A stretch of 23,286 nucleotides of DNA from a virus. The notes under the pieces are model-generated. The model saw only the letters and a list, made by a program, of their open reading frames with translations. It did no database searches and had not been told where the DNA came from. This document shows, one piece after another, positions 1 through 8,218 of this stretch. Numbering within the stretch: position 1 is the first letter of the stretch; each line of letters opens with the position of its first letter. Both the position numbers and the translations under genes were made by a program. The DNA lies in IMG/VR virus record IMGVR_UViG_3300007539_000235, positions 1 through 23,286 of that record. One strand, 5' to 3'.

Positions 1-424
1 AATAAGTATGCTGGTTAAACATGTCCGCCGTGTTAACTTTTTCTTGGTTGTATGTTGTGAGCTCGCCGGCTAATGTAGCAAATTCACGTTGTATATCGTT
101 CATTCTGTTTATACTGTTTTGGTATTCCTCTGAAGAATGATCGTCAATACGCGCTACCATATTTGCAAGCTCATTATATTCATTACGAGACTCTGTTAAA
201 TAGCGACGCACCTCTTTTTCCATTTCTGGTGTTAAAGAAGTAAAATCAATATCGCTTTTTAGGTTAGCCATATAACCAGCTACCTCGTTTTGTACGGCTT
301 GTCTTTGTTTTTCAGCTTTTTGTACCGCGGGCATAAAAGTTTTCATAAACTCCCCTGCGATATCTACTGGCATTTGCGATTTAGCTAATGCGCCAGCCGC
401 TGCTATCAATCCCTTATCTGCCAT
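1..424 (-). CDS. Putative internal virion protein, 3' end beyond the window
   Basis: An open frame starts at an ATG (424-422) that overlaps the stop of the preceding gene as TAATG and runs 141 codons without a stop to the window edge, so the C-terminus is missing. The protein begins MADKGLIAAAGALAKSQ, then becomes strongly helical and charged (around residues 35-130, rich in Glu, Lys, Arg, Gln and Asn), as in a coiled-coil or rod-like protein. It follows the nozzle-type gene and an Ala/Gln-rich ejection-type gene, the position where podoviruses keep internal core or pilot proteins. I infer a structural, possibly ejected, virion protein from position and composition. There is no catalytic motif in the visible part, and a lysozyme or peptidase domain could lie in the missing part. 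Confidence 0.75.
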   Translation of the reverse strand, partial: MADKGLIAAAGALAKSQMPVDIAGEFMKTFMPAVQKAEKQRQAVQNEVAGYMANLKSDIDFTSLTPEMEKEVRRYLTESRNEYNELANMVARIDDHSSEEYQNSINRMNDIQREFATLAGELTTYNQEKVNTADMFNQHTY

Positions 425-1203
425 TATTCTATTATTTCACCGGTTACTGGGTCAATTTTTCTACCTAAAGCATCATACTGTGGTGTATAAGTGCCAAAGT
501 AACCAGACCCACTGGTTCGCGTTAATTCGCCTGAATTAACGTTGTCCATTGTCATTTGTGGCAAATTAACAAATTGCACACCATCTCCCATGTCAACGGT
601 TTTGCCTTTGTAATTTTGATACATACCAACTCCGCCGGCTACAAGATTACCCGCACCGCCAGCAACATTAGTTATTGCTTGATTTCTCGCGGCTTCAGCG
701 CCTGCTAGCGTCTGCATATTCATTCCAAGCTCTGTACCCAAAATATTGCCTTTAAAAGCACGTGCACGCTCAGCGCCCATTCTCTCCATGCCTTCAATGC
801 GCATTGCACCTTGCGCAGCCATGCGTTGATTAGCCGCTTCTTGTTGTGCGATACTCGCGCTAGCGCGCTGAAGGTTTTGCGCTTGTTGATTAGCGAGGAC
901 TTGTGCAAAAGCGGAAATATCTCCACCTGTTGAGGTTTCTTGAAAACGAGACATCATATCCGCCATACCACGCTGTTGCTCTTGTGCTTGAAACTGTGCC
1001 GCTTGCTGATTTACAGTTAAATCTTCGTATGGATTTTCTAGATTTGCGTATAGATTACTTGTATCCTGAGCCCTATATTGTTGCATAGAACGCTCATATG
1101 CAGCTTGCGCAGCACGGCGGCGTTTATTGGCCTCCGCCAACTGCATTGCTCCTAACCCAAGTTGAGCTGCCCCTGATATTGCAAAAATTAATGGTGCTGG
1201 CAT
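424..1203 (-). CDS. Putative internal virion / DNA-ejection protein
   Basis: This 259-residue protein starts at an ATG after an A/T-rich leader. The N-terminus (about residues 3-22) is a hydrophobic Ala/Gly/Leu segment that could insert in a membrane, followed by a long Ala-, Gln-, Arg- and Met-rich helical region (about 25-175) and a Gly-rich hydrophobic stretch (about 176-196). The last 60 residues look beta-like and end DPVTGEIIE. Helical, Ala/Gln-rich proteins with small hydrophobic ends are typical of ejected proteins such as T7 gp14 and P22 gp7. The gene follows the nozzle-type gene directly and is coupled (TAATG) to another putative virion protein. The role is inferred from composition and position. 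It could instead be a tail or core protein that is never ejected. Confidence 0.75.
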   Translation of the reverse strand: MPAPLIFAISGAAQLGLGAMQLAEANKRRRAAQAAYERSMQQYRAQDTSNLYANLENPYEDLTVNQQAAQFQAQEQQRGMADMMSRFQETSTGGDISAFAQVLANQQAQNLQRASASIAQQEAANQRMAAQGAMRIEGMERMGAERARAFKGNILGTELGMNMQTLAGAEAARNQAITNVAGGAGNLVAGGVGMYQNYKGKTVDMGDGVQFVNLPQMTMDNVNSGELTRTSGSGYFGTYTPQYDALGRKIDPVTGEIIE

Positions 1204-1234
1204 ATTAAATTAGTTTATAAATTATTATTACGTA

Positions 1235-4200
1235 TTATTCGCTGCTGATAAATACCTCAGAGTTAAGCGCAAACAGTTCTTTTTTGTCTCCACTTGTCGT
1301 TGTAAGTTTTGTTTCAGCATAGTATCCTAAAATTCCCGATGTATTCTTTTCTTCGTCTTTTACGACAAATACATACTCTCCACCTTGTGGTTCGTTACCT
1401 GCGCCAAATAAATCGCTAACACGGATACTTTTATTTGGTCTATCTATACTGATAACCTTACCGATTTCATCAATATCCCCACTTCCACGCTTAACAAAAA
1501 GCCTATCGTGTACTTGTGCAGAAACATTAATTGTTTGGCCCATTGTTAAATCAAAAGGACCAGGTGCAATGAGTGGATCAACAGTACTTATATTACCAAT
1601 TCCCTGTGTTGAAAACTCACGGAAGTCTAATGTTCCGGTTTGTGCACCGTTATTCCATGTAGACTTTATACCACTAATATAGTTAAAATATATACCCTCT
1701 CTTTCTACCCAAGTATTTACCTGTCCTTCTTGTTTATTTGTTGTGACCGCGGCTGTCCACCCTTCATCACCTTCATAAGATAGGGTCTTAAAGTTTTTAA
1801 CACTTGCGGGTGCATCATTGATAATAGGTGTGACAGTTGTGTCCTCTTGTACTCCATAGAAGTTTGACCTTGTTTCATTTGTGTGTTCCCACAATTCCCC
1901 GTTGTAGAAGGTATAATATTCATTATTTAAAGAAAGACCAAACTCCGGCTGGTATGTTAATCTTGTTGACCAGCCATCTACGTTTTCTTTGAATGATAAT
2001 AGCTCATTACCTACGCTCACGTTGTATGATGATGAGTTTTCGTCATACATACCTAATATAGGTCTTACTTGTGTTCTAAAGCCGTCTTGGAAAAAGTCAG
2101 ACATACCTTTTTCTGAAATCTCTGTAATGCCATCGCGAGACAGTCGTATTACAGCTCCCCTTGATTTGTCTGCATAGTAAGCTCTGAAACCGTACGAAAC
2201 AAACGATTCGGGGTTTTTGGATATTCCGAATTCACCTGCGAACGGAACTGCTTGTCCAAGAACATTTTTATTAGAAGTGACGTTGGTGTTCCCATCTGCG
2301 TTAAATAATGCGTCTTTGTTTGCTAATATACGGAAAGATTTGTCTTCGCAAAGCGTAATAAGATCCGTGTCTCTAGCGTGTAGCTTCTGAATACTACCGT
2401 ATATAGGGTTTAAATCTTTAGTAATATCTTCGCTGGTTAAAAACTGGTTTGTATTGTTTATACCTGTAATTGAATTATAGATGCCGCTAAAAATCAACCC
2501 AGCTTTTCGTCTTTCTTGTATATAAGGCTCTTCAATAGTTGAGCTTACCCTAACGCCTTTTCCTAAAGTCGGCGCGTTAAAATCGTCTCTAATACGATCT
2601 GATTCAACACCATTACCAAATGAATAGCAGTTAAACCACGTAAGAGTTTGATAAGTATTTACATCACTAATATCGATAGCATCGCTGGCTTCATAATAAA
2701 TATCAAGGTCTGCAAATTCTTCTGGTTCTGTTTCAAAAATAGCAGGATTCGAAGAAGAAGCTATGGTTTCTCTAGTATTATTTTTTTCTTTATATATAAT
2801 AATGCCAACAATCTGATTTGCAGTTGGAGTACCGCTAAATTGTGTATCATCAAAAAGACGGTCGAGCTGATATTCATAATTAACCCCAACGCCATTCGAG
2901 GTCCCGGTTCTATTGTATACGCCTAAACTACCTCCGCTTGTTTCTCTTGAAATTATAGTATAAAAATTAGCGCTTTCTGTACCATTTGAATACAAAAATT
3001 TAATTTTAGCTGCTTCTATTAGCTTATAATAATAATTAGATGCTGTTATTGGTCTATATGTGCTGCTAAAACCATCTATTCTAGCCATAGCTACTCTAAA
3101 TAAATCCGATCCAGAAGCGGGTAAATCAGATGTTGTACCTGTTGCTGGATTTAATGAATCTACCCAATACAAATCTGTATCAGTAGACCCAAGAGAGGTG
3201 CCGGCTTGAGGAAAAATATTTAATGTAGTGTCTTGTACAAGATTTATTGTATTTAAATCCGCAAAAGCAGCAGAAACGTTAGATGTAAAAGTTCCGTTAG
3301 GATTTATTTTAACAAAAAATCTACCTTCAAATTCAGGCAAATTTCTTTTTTCGTTAGTAAATACAGCTGCTCTAAATTCATCATTAGTTCCTAAATTTTC
3401 TAGCCAAACATCATTTGCTGAAATATTTTGAAGCAATGTAATTTCATAAACACTATATACTGCACTTCCAATTGTTGCAAGCGCGCCAGTTGGGCCACCA
3501 CTGATAATTTCATACAAATCAGACTTACTATCACTTGGATAGGGTGAAAATTGTATAAAGTTACCCTGCTTTATATTTTCATAAAAATTTATATTTGCAC
3601 CAGAAATAGGAACACCATTATCTTTATCAGCAATAGAACCGTTTGGCCCATAAAAGTAAGCTTTATTATTACCTACTTTGAATTTTAAAAAGGCGTCAGC
3701 TGGAAAAGCTTTTACTTGTCCGCTTGCTACAATAGTCTTAACATTTGCTAAATGCTCTGGTGCCTCATTTGACACTGCGTTAATTTTATACCTATTATTT
3801 ATTTTAATAGGAGTATCGTTATCATGCCCCTTCTTTAAAATAATAAACTGCCCCTCTTGTACTTTGTTTCTTTCAGAAGAAGGGAAAGAAAGCCAAACGT
3901 TACCGTCTACAGCATCGTAGTAACGGTCAAGGCCTAAGTTATAATATTCAGGTGTATTATTTTTAACGTAAAGTTTGAATTTATCTGCCCAAGCCGGCGT
4001 GGTTGATATTGCGTTTAATCTAGCTTGAATTTTATTTTCTTTATCGCAATTTTCTTTTTGCAAAGATATAGAGCCTTGTACAGAAGTAAAAACCGGGGAT
4101 TCTCTTCCATATTCATCTAAAAAGCTAATACCAATTTGGTATTTTCTATCTGTTTTTACAGATTCTTTACCAAACCCAATAGCGCTATGTGTTGAATTCG

Positions 4201-5626
4201 TTTGATCAACTTGCATGCGAATGCTACCATTAATAACATCATAATTATGCAAATAATTTCCATATACAATACGGTTACCTATAATTTCTTGAGCTTGAGC
4301 TTTTATAGGCACGGCATCGTAAAGTCTTAATAATTGATTGCTTTCTATAACTCTACCTAAAGAATCAGAGGTAATATCAACGATTAAAGCGGGTGTAGTG
4401 CCTGTAAAATCGTAATTAAATGTTTCTATCAAATAAATATTATTTGACGATGCGTTTTTATACACCACTTCAACCTGATCGACGGTTACAGGTGTGAGCG
4501 GGAAATTAGATAACGTTATTTTTCTAATAACGTCTTCCATGCCTTGGTTGAAACCGTCTCTTCCTGAATACTCAAATTTTCCTGGTACAAATGCTGCTTT
4601 GGTAAACGGCGCGTAAGTAGAATACTCGCCATCTAAGTATTTATATCTATATGAAAATCTTGGAAAATCGTTTTTAAATATGGGTTCGTCTTCAACCAAA
4701 ACCATTTTAAAATCTGTAATAGACGTTGAAATATTTGGCGTTAAACTATCTATTGTAATTGTCGCACTTATAGTGCCAATGGAGCTTAATGTACCTATTA
4801 CTTGGTATTTGTTTACAACGCCGTTGTTTTCCTCAAGTTCAGCTGTAATTAATACAGTAGGATTAGTAAGCCCCGTCCATGTAATCGTCGGCGTCCATGA
4901 TAACCCAGAAGTATTGCCCGGCTCAAGGCCACTTGGGTGAATAGCAAAAGAAGCGTCTTCAATAGGGTTTATGCCAGTACCTGGCCCGCTATAAATAGAA
5001 TCAGCTGTAGTAACAGTTAATGCCTCTTTTGGTGATTCTTTTATTACTGTAATATCTGTGTCTACAAAGTCTCTTGCGGCACCGTATACATGTGTATGCT
5101 GTGTAAGTTTCGGCCCTGGCTGAACAGATCCAGCTTTAAACCTATCTATATTTAATACACGCGGCTCATTGAGGTTATCTGTCCAATACAACATACCGTC
5201 TAGAATATTAACGCCTGTAATTAAATTATTTTCGCTAAAATTTAAAACATCGTTTAAATCTACAATAACAGGTGCTACAATACCCGTTGCTTGATCAAAT
5301 TCTAAAATAGCATCAAGATATATACCAGCACCTGGGTTACGGCCGGTAATAAACCAGTACAACTTTTCATTTTCTGTATCGCGTATAGCACCAATACAAT
5401 CCGCTTCAGTTAAACCAAATATCGGATCCCAAAAAACATCAGGATCGGTTGATAATAGGTTTTTCTTGGTGTTACCCAGTATATTTTTAATCGCACCAAC
5501 ATCAGAATCTTCAGATGTACTTACCTGTATATTCTGCGCATCACGATATTCGCCGTTGGGCACAAGTCTTTCATCAAGATCTTTGTTCATTCGCCCACGT
5601 ACGAAATTGTGTTGTAGCTTTGCCAT
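1235..5626 (-). CDS. Giant tail nozzle / muzzle-type structural protein
   Basis: At 1463 residues this is the largest gene here. The N-terminus carries RGRMNKDLDERLVPNGEYRD, then an Asn-Ile-Gln-Val-Ser-Thr-Ser-Glu run and VGAIKNILGN. I recall this signature from phage 'stabilization' or structural proteins in crAss-like and marine phages. Its layout resembles the start of T7 gp12 (tail tubular protein B). The rest is rich in Thr, Ser, Asn, Gly and aromatic residues, with many predicted beta strands and no hydrophobic membrane segment, as in beta-propeller nozzle proteins. The length is close to what I remember for the crassvirus muzzle protein. It follows two adaptor-type genes and precedes two ejection-type genes, as expected for the distal end of a short tail. 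I infer that it forms the tail nozzle. The family link is from memory, and a fibre or receptor-binding role is a less likely alternative. Confidence 0.9.
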   Translation of the reverse strand: MAKLQHNFVRGRMNKDLDERLVPNGEYRDAQNIQVSTSEDSDVGAIKNILGNTKKNLLSTDPDVFWDPIFGLTEADCIGAIRDTENEKLYWFITGRNPGAGIYLDAILEFDQATGIVAPVIVDLNDVLNFSENNLITGVNILDGMLYWTDNLNEPRVLNIDRFKAGSVQPGPKLTQHTHVYGAARDFVDTDITVIKESPKEALTVTTADSIYSGPGTGINPIEDASFAIHPSGLEPGNTSGLSWTPTITWTGLTNPTVLITAELEENNGVVNKYQVIGTLSSIGTISATITIDSLTPNISTSITDFKMVLVEDEPIFKNDFPRFSYRYKYLDGEYSTYAPFTKAAFVPGKFEYSGRDGFNQGMEDVIRKITLSNFPLTPVTVDQVEVVYKNASSNNIYLIETFNYDFTGTTPALIVDITSDSLGRVIESNQLLRLYDAVPIKAQAQEIIGNRIVYGNYLHNYDVINGSIRMQVDQTNSTHSAIGFGKESVKTDRKYQIGISFLDEYGRESPVFTSVQGSISLQKENCDKENKIQARLNAISTTPAWADKFKLYVKNNTPEYYNLGLDRYYDAVDGNVWLSFPSSERNKVQEGQFIILKKGHDNDTPIKINNRYKINAVSNEAPEHLANVKTIVASGQVKAFPADAFLKFKVGNNKAYFYGPNGSIADKDNGVPISGANINFYENIKQGNFIQFSPYPSDSKSDLYEIISGGPTGALATIGSAVYSVYEITLLQNISANDVWLENLGTNDEFRAAVFTNEKRNLPEFEGRFFVKINPNGTFTSNVSAAFADLNTINLVQDTTLNIFPQAGTSLGSTDTDLYWVDSLNPATGTTSDLPASGSDLFRVAMARIDGFSSTYRPITASNYYYKLIEAAKIKFLYSNGTESANFYTIISRETSGGSLGVYNRTGTSNGVGVNYEYQLDRLFDDTQFSGTPTANQIVGIIIYKEKNNTRETIASSSNPAIFETEPEEFADLDIYYEASDAIDISDVNTYQTLTWFNCYSFGNGVESDRIRDDFNAPTLGKGVRVSSTIEEPYIQERRKAGLIFSGIYNSITGINNTNQFLTSEDITKDLNPIYGSIQKLHARDTDLITLCEDKSFRILANKDALFNADGNTNVTSNKNVLGQAVPFAGEFGISKNPESFVSYGFRAYYADKSRGAVIRLSRDGITEISEKGMSDFFQDGFRTQVRPILGMYDENSSSYNVSVGNELLSFKENVDGWSTRLTYQPEFGLSLNNEYYTFYNGELWEHTNETRSNFYGVQEDTTVTPIINDAPASVKNFKTLSYEGDEGWTAAVTTNKQEGQVNTWVEREGIYFNYISGIKSTWNNGAQTGTLDFREFSTQGIGNISTVDPLIAPGPFDLTMGQTINVSAQVHDRLFVKRGSGDIDEIGKVISIDRPNKSIRVSDLFGAGNEPQGGEYVFVVKDEEKNTSGILGYYAETKLTTTSGDKKELFALNSEVFISSE

Positions 5627-5629
5627 ATA

Positions 5630-6541
5630 TTAGTGTTTAATCCACTTAGATTGATTTCTCATTACTTGCGCTAGCTCAGCAATTTTCAAATTAGAAAGAC
5701 GCAATTTAGCATTACGTTTAGCTGCTCGCATTTCTTTTTTATAGCGGTTAATTTGGTATTCGGGAGTGTTTGCTCGTGTAGCTAGAATAGCGTGAGCAAT
5801 GTATTTGTAGATAGCGTCTTCAGCAAATTTATGCACTTTCATTTCTTCGTCTGTGCCTAGCCCGTCGCTAATGTATTTCAATGTTACTATTTTATTAACT
5901 AAATTTGAACTAAAGTTAATAATACCGTTTAGTTGATCAATATAAAACACACCGTTGATTTGGGCATTTTCCGGTGTTAAGCCGTATCTATTGCCATAGC
6001 AGTATAAATTATAAAGATCACTAGATGTTAACGCGTCTAAATTATCACCCTGAGTGCCGTTAGTATTGGCTTGAAAACGCTTTAATGTTTCTGAAGGTGT
6101 TGCTTCTGTTATTTCGCCTACTCCGTCAAATAGATATTCGCCAGCGTCATCTTGCAAAATTGCAGACGGGTTACTTGTTTGGCGGGTGGGATAAACAATA
6201 TGTTCGATACCATTACTGTCTGCCCACGTAACTTTTACGTAATTAACATAATCTTGCGGCAGCACCATATTTAACGATGGGGCGACTTCAATTTCGTATG
6301 CCTTTGTAGACGGCAATAAATCAAAACTAAATTCTTGAATAGCACGCTGCGCATGGAACGCTACGTCGGTTCTTTTTATTTTACTGATAATTTTGTCTTC
6401 GCCAACATAAGCAACAACAAAGTTATTAATAATGTCTTTAACGCTTACAAACTGGTAATCGCCGTAATTTTCATCTCCACTATTCCATTGACCGTCGTTG
6501 CCAAGGTAGTATTGTACTGCTGTTTGATTTATTAAACCCAT
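5630..6541 (-). CDS. Tail adaptor / ring-type protein
   Basis: This 303-residue protein starts at an ATG three bases after the preceding stop. A helical part (about 30-75, with DVAFHAQRAIQEFSFD) is followed by a beta-rich segment with LPQDYVNYVKVTW (about 94-106) and YPTRQTSNPSAILQDD, and the protein ends in a basic helical tail (about 230-303). I recall this pattern, especially HAQRAIQEFS and LPQDYVNYVK, from conserved structural proteins of crAss-like and marine podophages, where it may correspond to a ring or tail-tube protein (T7 gp11-like). It lies between a second adaptor-type gene and the giant nozzle gene. I infer that it joins the portal-proximal ring to the nozzle. The exact ring assignment cannot be made from sequence reading alone. 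Confidence 0.88.
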   Translation of the reverse strand: MGLINQTAVQYYLGNDGQWNSGDENYGDYQFVSVKDIINNFVVAYVGEDKIISKIKRTDVAFHAQRAIQEFSFDLLPSTKAYEIEVAPSLNMVLPQDYVNYVKVTWADSNGIEHIVYPTRQTSNPSAILQDDAGEYLFDGVGEITEATPSETLKRFQANTNGTQGDNLDALTSSDLYNLYCYGNRYGLTPENAQINGVFYIDQLNGIINFSSNLVNKIVTLKYISDGLGTDEEMKVHKFAEDAIYKYIAHAILATRANTPEYQINRYKKEMRAAKRNAKLRLSNLKIAELAQVMRNQSKWIKH

Positions 6542-6544
6542 TTA

Positions 6545-7240
6545 TTAAGCTTTTTCCTGTTGTAAGTTTTCCATTTCCATTTGGTTGGCTATCTGGTAAA
6601 TATTTAATTCTTTAATTGCAACGCCTGCAAGTTCTAGAATTTTGTATACCAATTCCGTTTCTTCTGAATCATGCAATTCAAAATCCTCAGAGTTAGATGG
6701 ATCGTATGCGGGTGCGCCACCTAAATCAAGAGGGACCCACGCTACATCCGCTGGTCTTTTAATATAATTACATGTAACACCTGTAGTTAATTCAGATGAC
6801 CCGTATACTTTATAACCGCTATTGCCAGCTACAAAAATAGGGCGCGCATCAGTTGGTTTAGTGAGCGGTGACGCGTTAATGTATAGGTACTCGTTAGCGT
6901 TCACTCTTTCAACTTCTATACCATTATAAATAATAGTACCGATACGATATACGCCATCTGGGTCAACTGGTAATTGCCAGTAACCTGCAGTGTACGTCAT
7001 TGCATCGGTTTTTTCAAAAATATTGATTTTTTCGTTAAGAAGGTTGAGCATGTCAGAATATTCGGTATCATTACCGTGTAGACGACCAAATTGGTTGATG
7101 TCGTAAAAATATTGCTCAAATAAATCTAACTGCGCTTGATTAGCGAATAGATTAAACTCTTGAGGCGAAACATAACCTCTTTGTTCTTTATTAAGAATAG
7201 CTAATACCCTTTGGTATACCGTGTTTACGCTTACGCTCAT
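6545..7240 (-). CDS. Head-tail adaptor-type protein
   Basis: This 231-residue protein begins with a helical segment, VNTVYQRVLAILNKEQRGYV, then SPQEFNLFANQAQLDLFEQY, a motif set I associate with a conserved adaptor in marine and crAss-like podophages. A beta-rich centre (about 85-165) follows, and the C-terminus is an acidic helix. Helical-beta-helical proteins of this size just upstream of the tail tube are usually head completion or adaptor proteins bound under the portal, comparable in role to P22 gp4. The gene follows the hairpin at 7263-7287 after an AT-rich leader, and it is the first gene of the tail block. The family is recognised from memory only. The role as portal adaptor is inferred from order and fold pattern. 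Confidence 0.88.
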   Translation of the reverse strand: MSVSVNTVYQRVLAILNKEQRGYVSPQEFNLFANQAQLDLFEQYFYDINQFGRLHGNDTEYSDMLNLLNEKINIFEKTDAMTYTAGYWQLPVDPDGVYRIGTIIYNGIEVERVNANEYLYINASPLTKPTDARPIFVAGNSGYKVYGSSELTTGVTCNYIKRPADVAWVPLDLGGAPAYDPSNSEDFELHDSEETELVYKILELAGVAIKELNIYQIANQMEMENLQQEKA

Positions 7241-7262
7241 ATTTATAGTTATTATATAGTAA

Positions 7263-7287
7263 TTAGGCCACTATAAAAGCGGCCTAA
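7263..7287 (-). terminator. Hairpin between structural and tail genes, possible terminator or attenuator
   Basis: Read on the minus strand, a 9-bp stem with one G-U pair, TTAGGCCGC against GTGGCCTAA, encloses a 7-base AT loop. It starts 13 bases after the stop of the gene at 7300-8151. The following bases are AT-rich but include no long T run, so termination may be partial. It could also act as an mRNA 3'-end stabiliser or processing site between the gene at 7300-8151 and the tail genes. Confidence 0.5.
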
Positions 7288-7299
7288 CTACTAAGTGAC

Positions 7300-8151
7300 T
7301 TATAGTCGTTTTTCAATTGTATTCAAAACTTCCATTCCTTCGTCAGTTTTGAAATATGCAGCTAATGCTGAATATGGATGTTCATCAAATGGAACAGTCA
7401 TAAGCTTTCGCCCTGTTTGGCCGTAGCTGAACGTTCGGTTATCGGAGGATAACTTAATAATACCCGCTTCTGTAGCTTTAATTCCGATGTTGCGCAAATG
7501 CACATTTTCATCTGTGGCTAAATCTAAGAACAAACCAGGATTTCGACGGGCAAACACAAGCAAATCGCGTTTAAGTTCTTTAGAAGACATCTCAGATACC
7601 TTAGAACCAAATTCTACACGCAAAATTGCCTCAGCTTCGTCAACATCCATAGCCTTAGCTGTATTCATAGCTTCAAGCTCCATTTCTATGTTGTCCACTT
7701 GCCATTCCGCCTCTTGTTCTGGCATATACTCTTTAATTTTACCATTAAGAGTTAACGGGTGGTATAATGAAAGAAGCCTCTGCAGAGCAGGTTGCTCTTT
7801 TGGTACAAACAATCGGCCATTTTCAAAAATAATACGACCTAATGTTGCTGTTCCTTGTTGCTCGTCTACAAAACAAGATTGTTGATTTGTAGCATATCGC
7901 AATTCGCGTTGGTACCCTTTTTCTTTGTCAAACCATAACAATGGTTTTTTAGTAGTGTGCATTGTTGGAATTGACCAAATTAAAGGCTTTTTATTTCCCG
8001 CCATTTCATATAAGCGGTCTTTGTATTCCCACGTTGGCTTTTTAGGCATTGGTGGGGTTTTTTCAGTATTTTCAAATGATACTGTTGGTGCCTCTACGGC
8101 GGTTTCTTTAACAGCAGTCTTTTTTGCTGCCGGTTTTTTAGCTGTTGCCAT
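7300..8151 (-). CDS. Conserved virion-associated protein with a basic Ala/Lys tail
   Basis: This 283-residue protein lies directly after the capsid gene. The N-terminus (1-20) is a Lys/Ala/Pro/Thr tail, MATAKKPAAKKTAVKETAVE, like a histone H1-type disordered arm, and may bind DNA or be flexible. The body contains PLLWFDKEKGYQRELRYATN (about 70-89), SCFVDEQQGTATLGRI, a Glu-rich helical region with EAILRVEFGSKVSEMSSKELKRDLL (split around 174-198), and a C-terminal segment with YSALAAYFKTDEG. I remember similar proteins next to capsid genes in marine Bacteroidota-type phage contigs but know no function. Two hairpins flank the gene, suggesting that it is transcribed as a separate step. A head-decoration, head-completion or DNA-binding virion role is possible. 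I cannot choose between them. Confidence 0.85.
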   Translation of the reverse strand: MATAKKPAAKKTAVKETAVEAPTVSFENTEKTPPMPKKPTWEYKDRLYEMAGNKKPLIWSIPTMHTTKKPLLWFDKEKGYQRELRYATNQQSCFVDEQQGTATLGRIIFENGRLFVPKEQPALQRLLSLYHPLTLNGKIKEYMPEQEAEWQVDNIEMELEAMNTAKAMDVDEAEAILRVEFGSKVSEMSSKELKRDLLVFARRNPGLFLDLATDENVHLRNIGIKATEAGIIKLSSDNRTFSYGQTGRKLMTVPFDEHPYSALAAYFKTDEGMEVLNTIEKRL

Positions 8152-8182
8152 AATATAATATAATTTAATAAAAGAAAATAAT

Positions 8183-8204
8183 GCCCCTGACCTTAGCCAG
8201 GGAC
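8183..8204 (-). terminator. Strong hairpin just after the capsid gene, likely intrinsic terminator
   Basis: On the minus strand a 9-bp stem, GTCCCTGGC against GTCAGGGGC with two G-U pairs, closes a TAAG tetraloop. It starts 14 bases after the capsid gene stop and is followed by a T-rich run (ATTATTTTCTTTTATT). This is the strongest terminator-like element in the window. It probably ends part of the capsid transcripts or stabilises their 3' end, lowering expression of the genes beyond. Confidence 0.7.
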
Positions 8205-8218
8205 AATATTAAAAATGC

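Noticed and set aside
7487-7885. A 132-codon plus-strand frame opposite the gene after the capsid gene
   Set aside because: It is antisense to a well-formed gene, Cys/Ser-rich in the way of reverse-strand shadows, and every supported gene here is on the minus strand.
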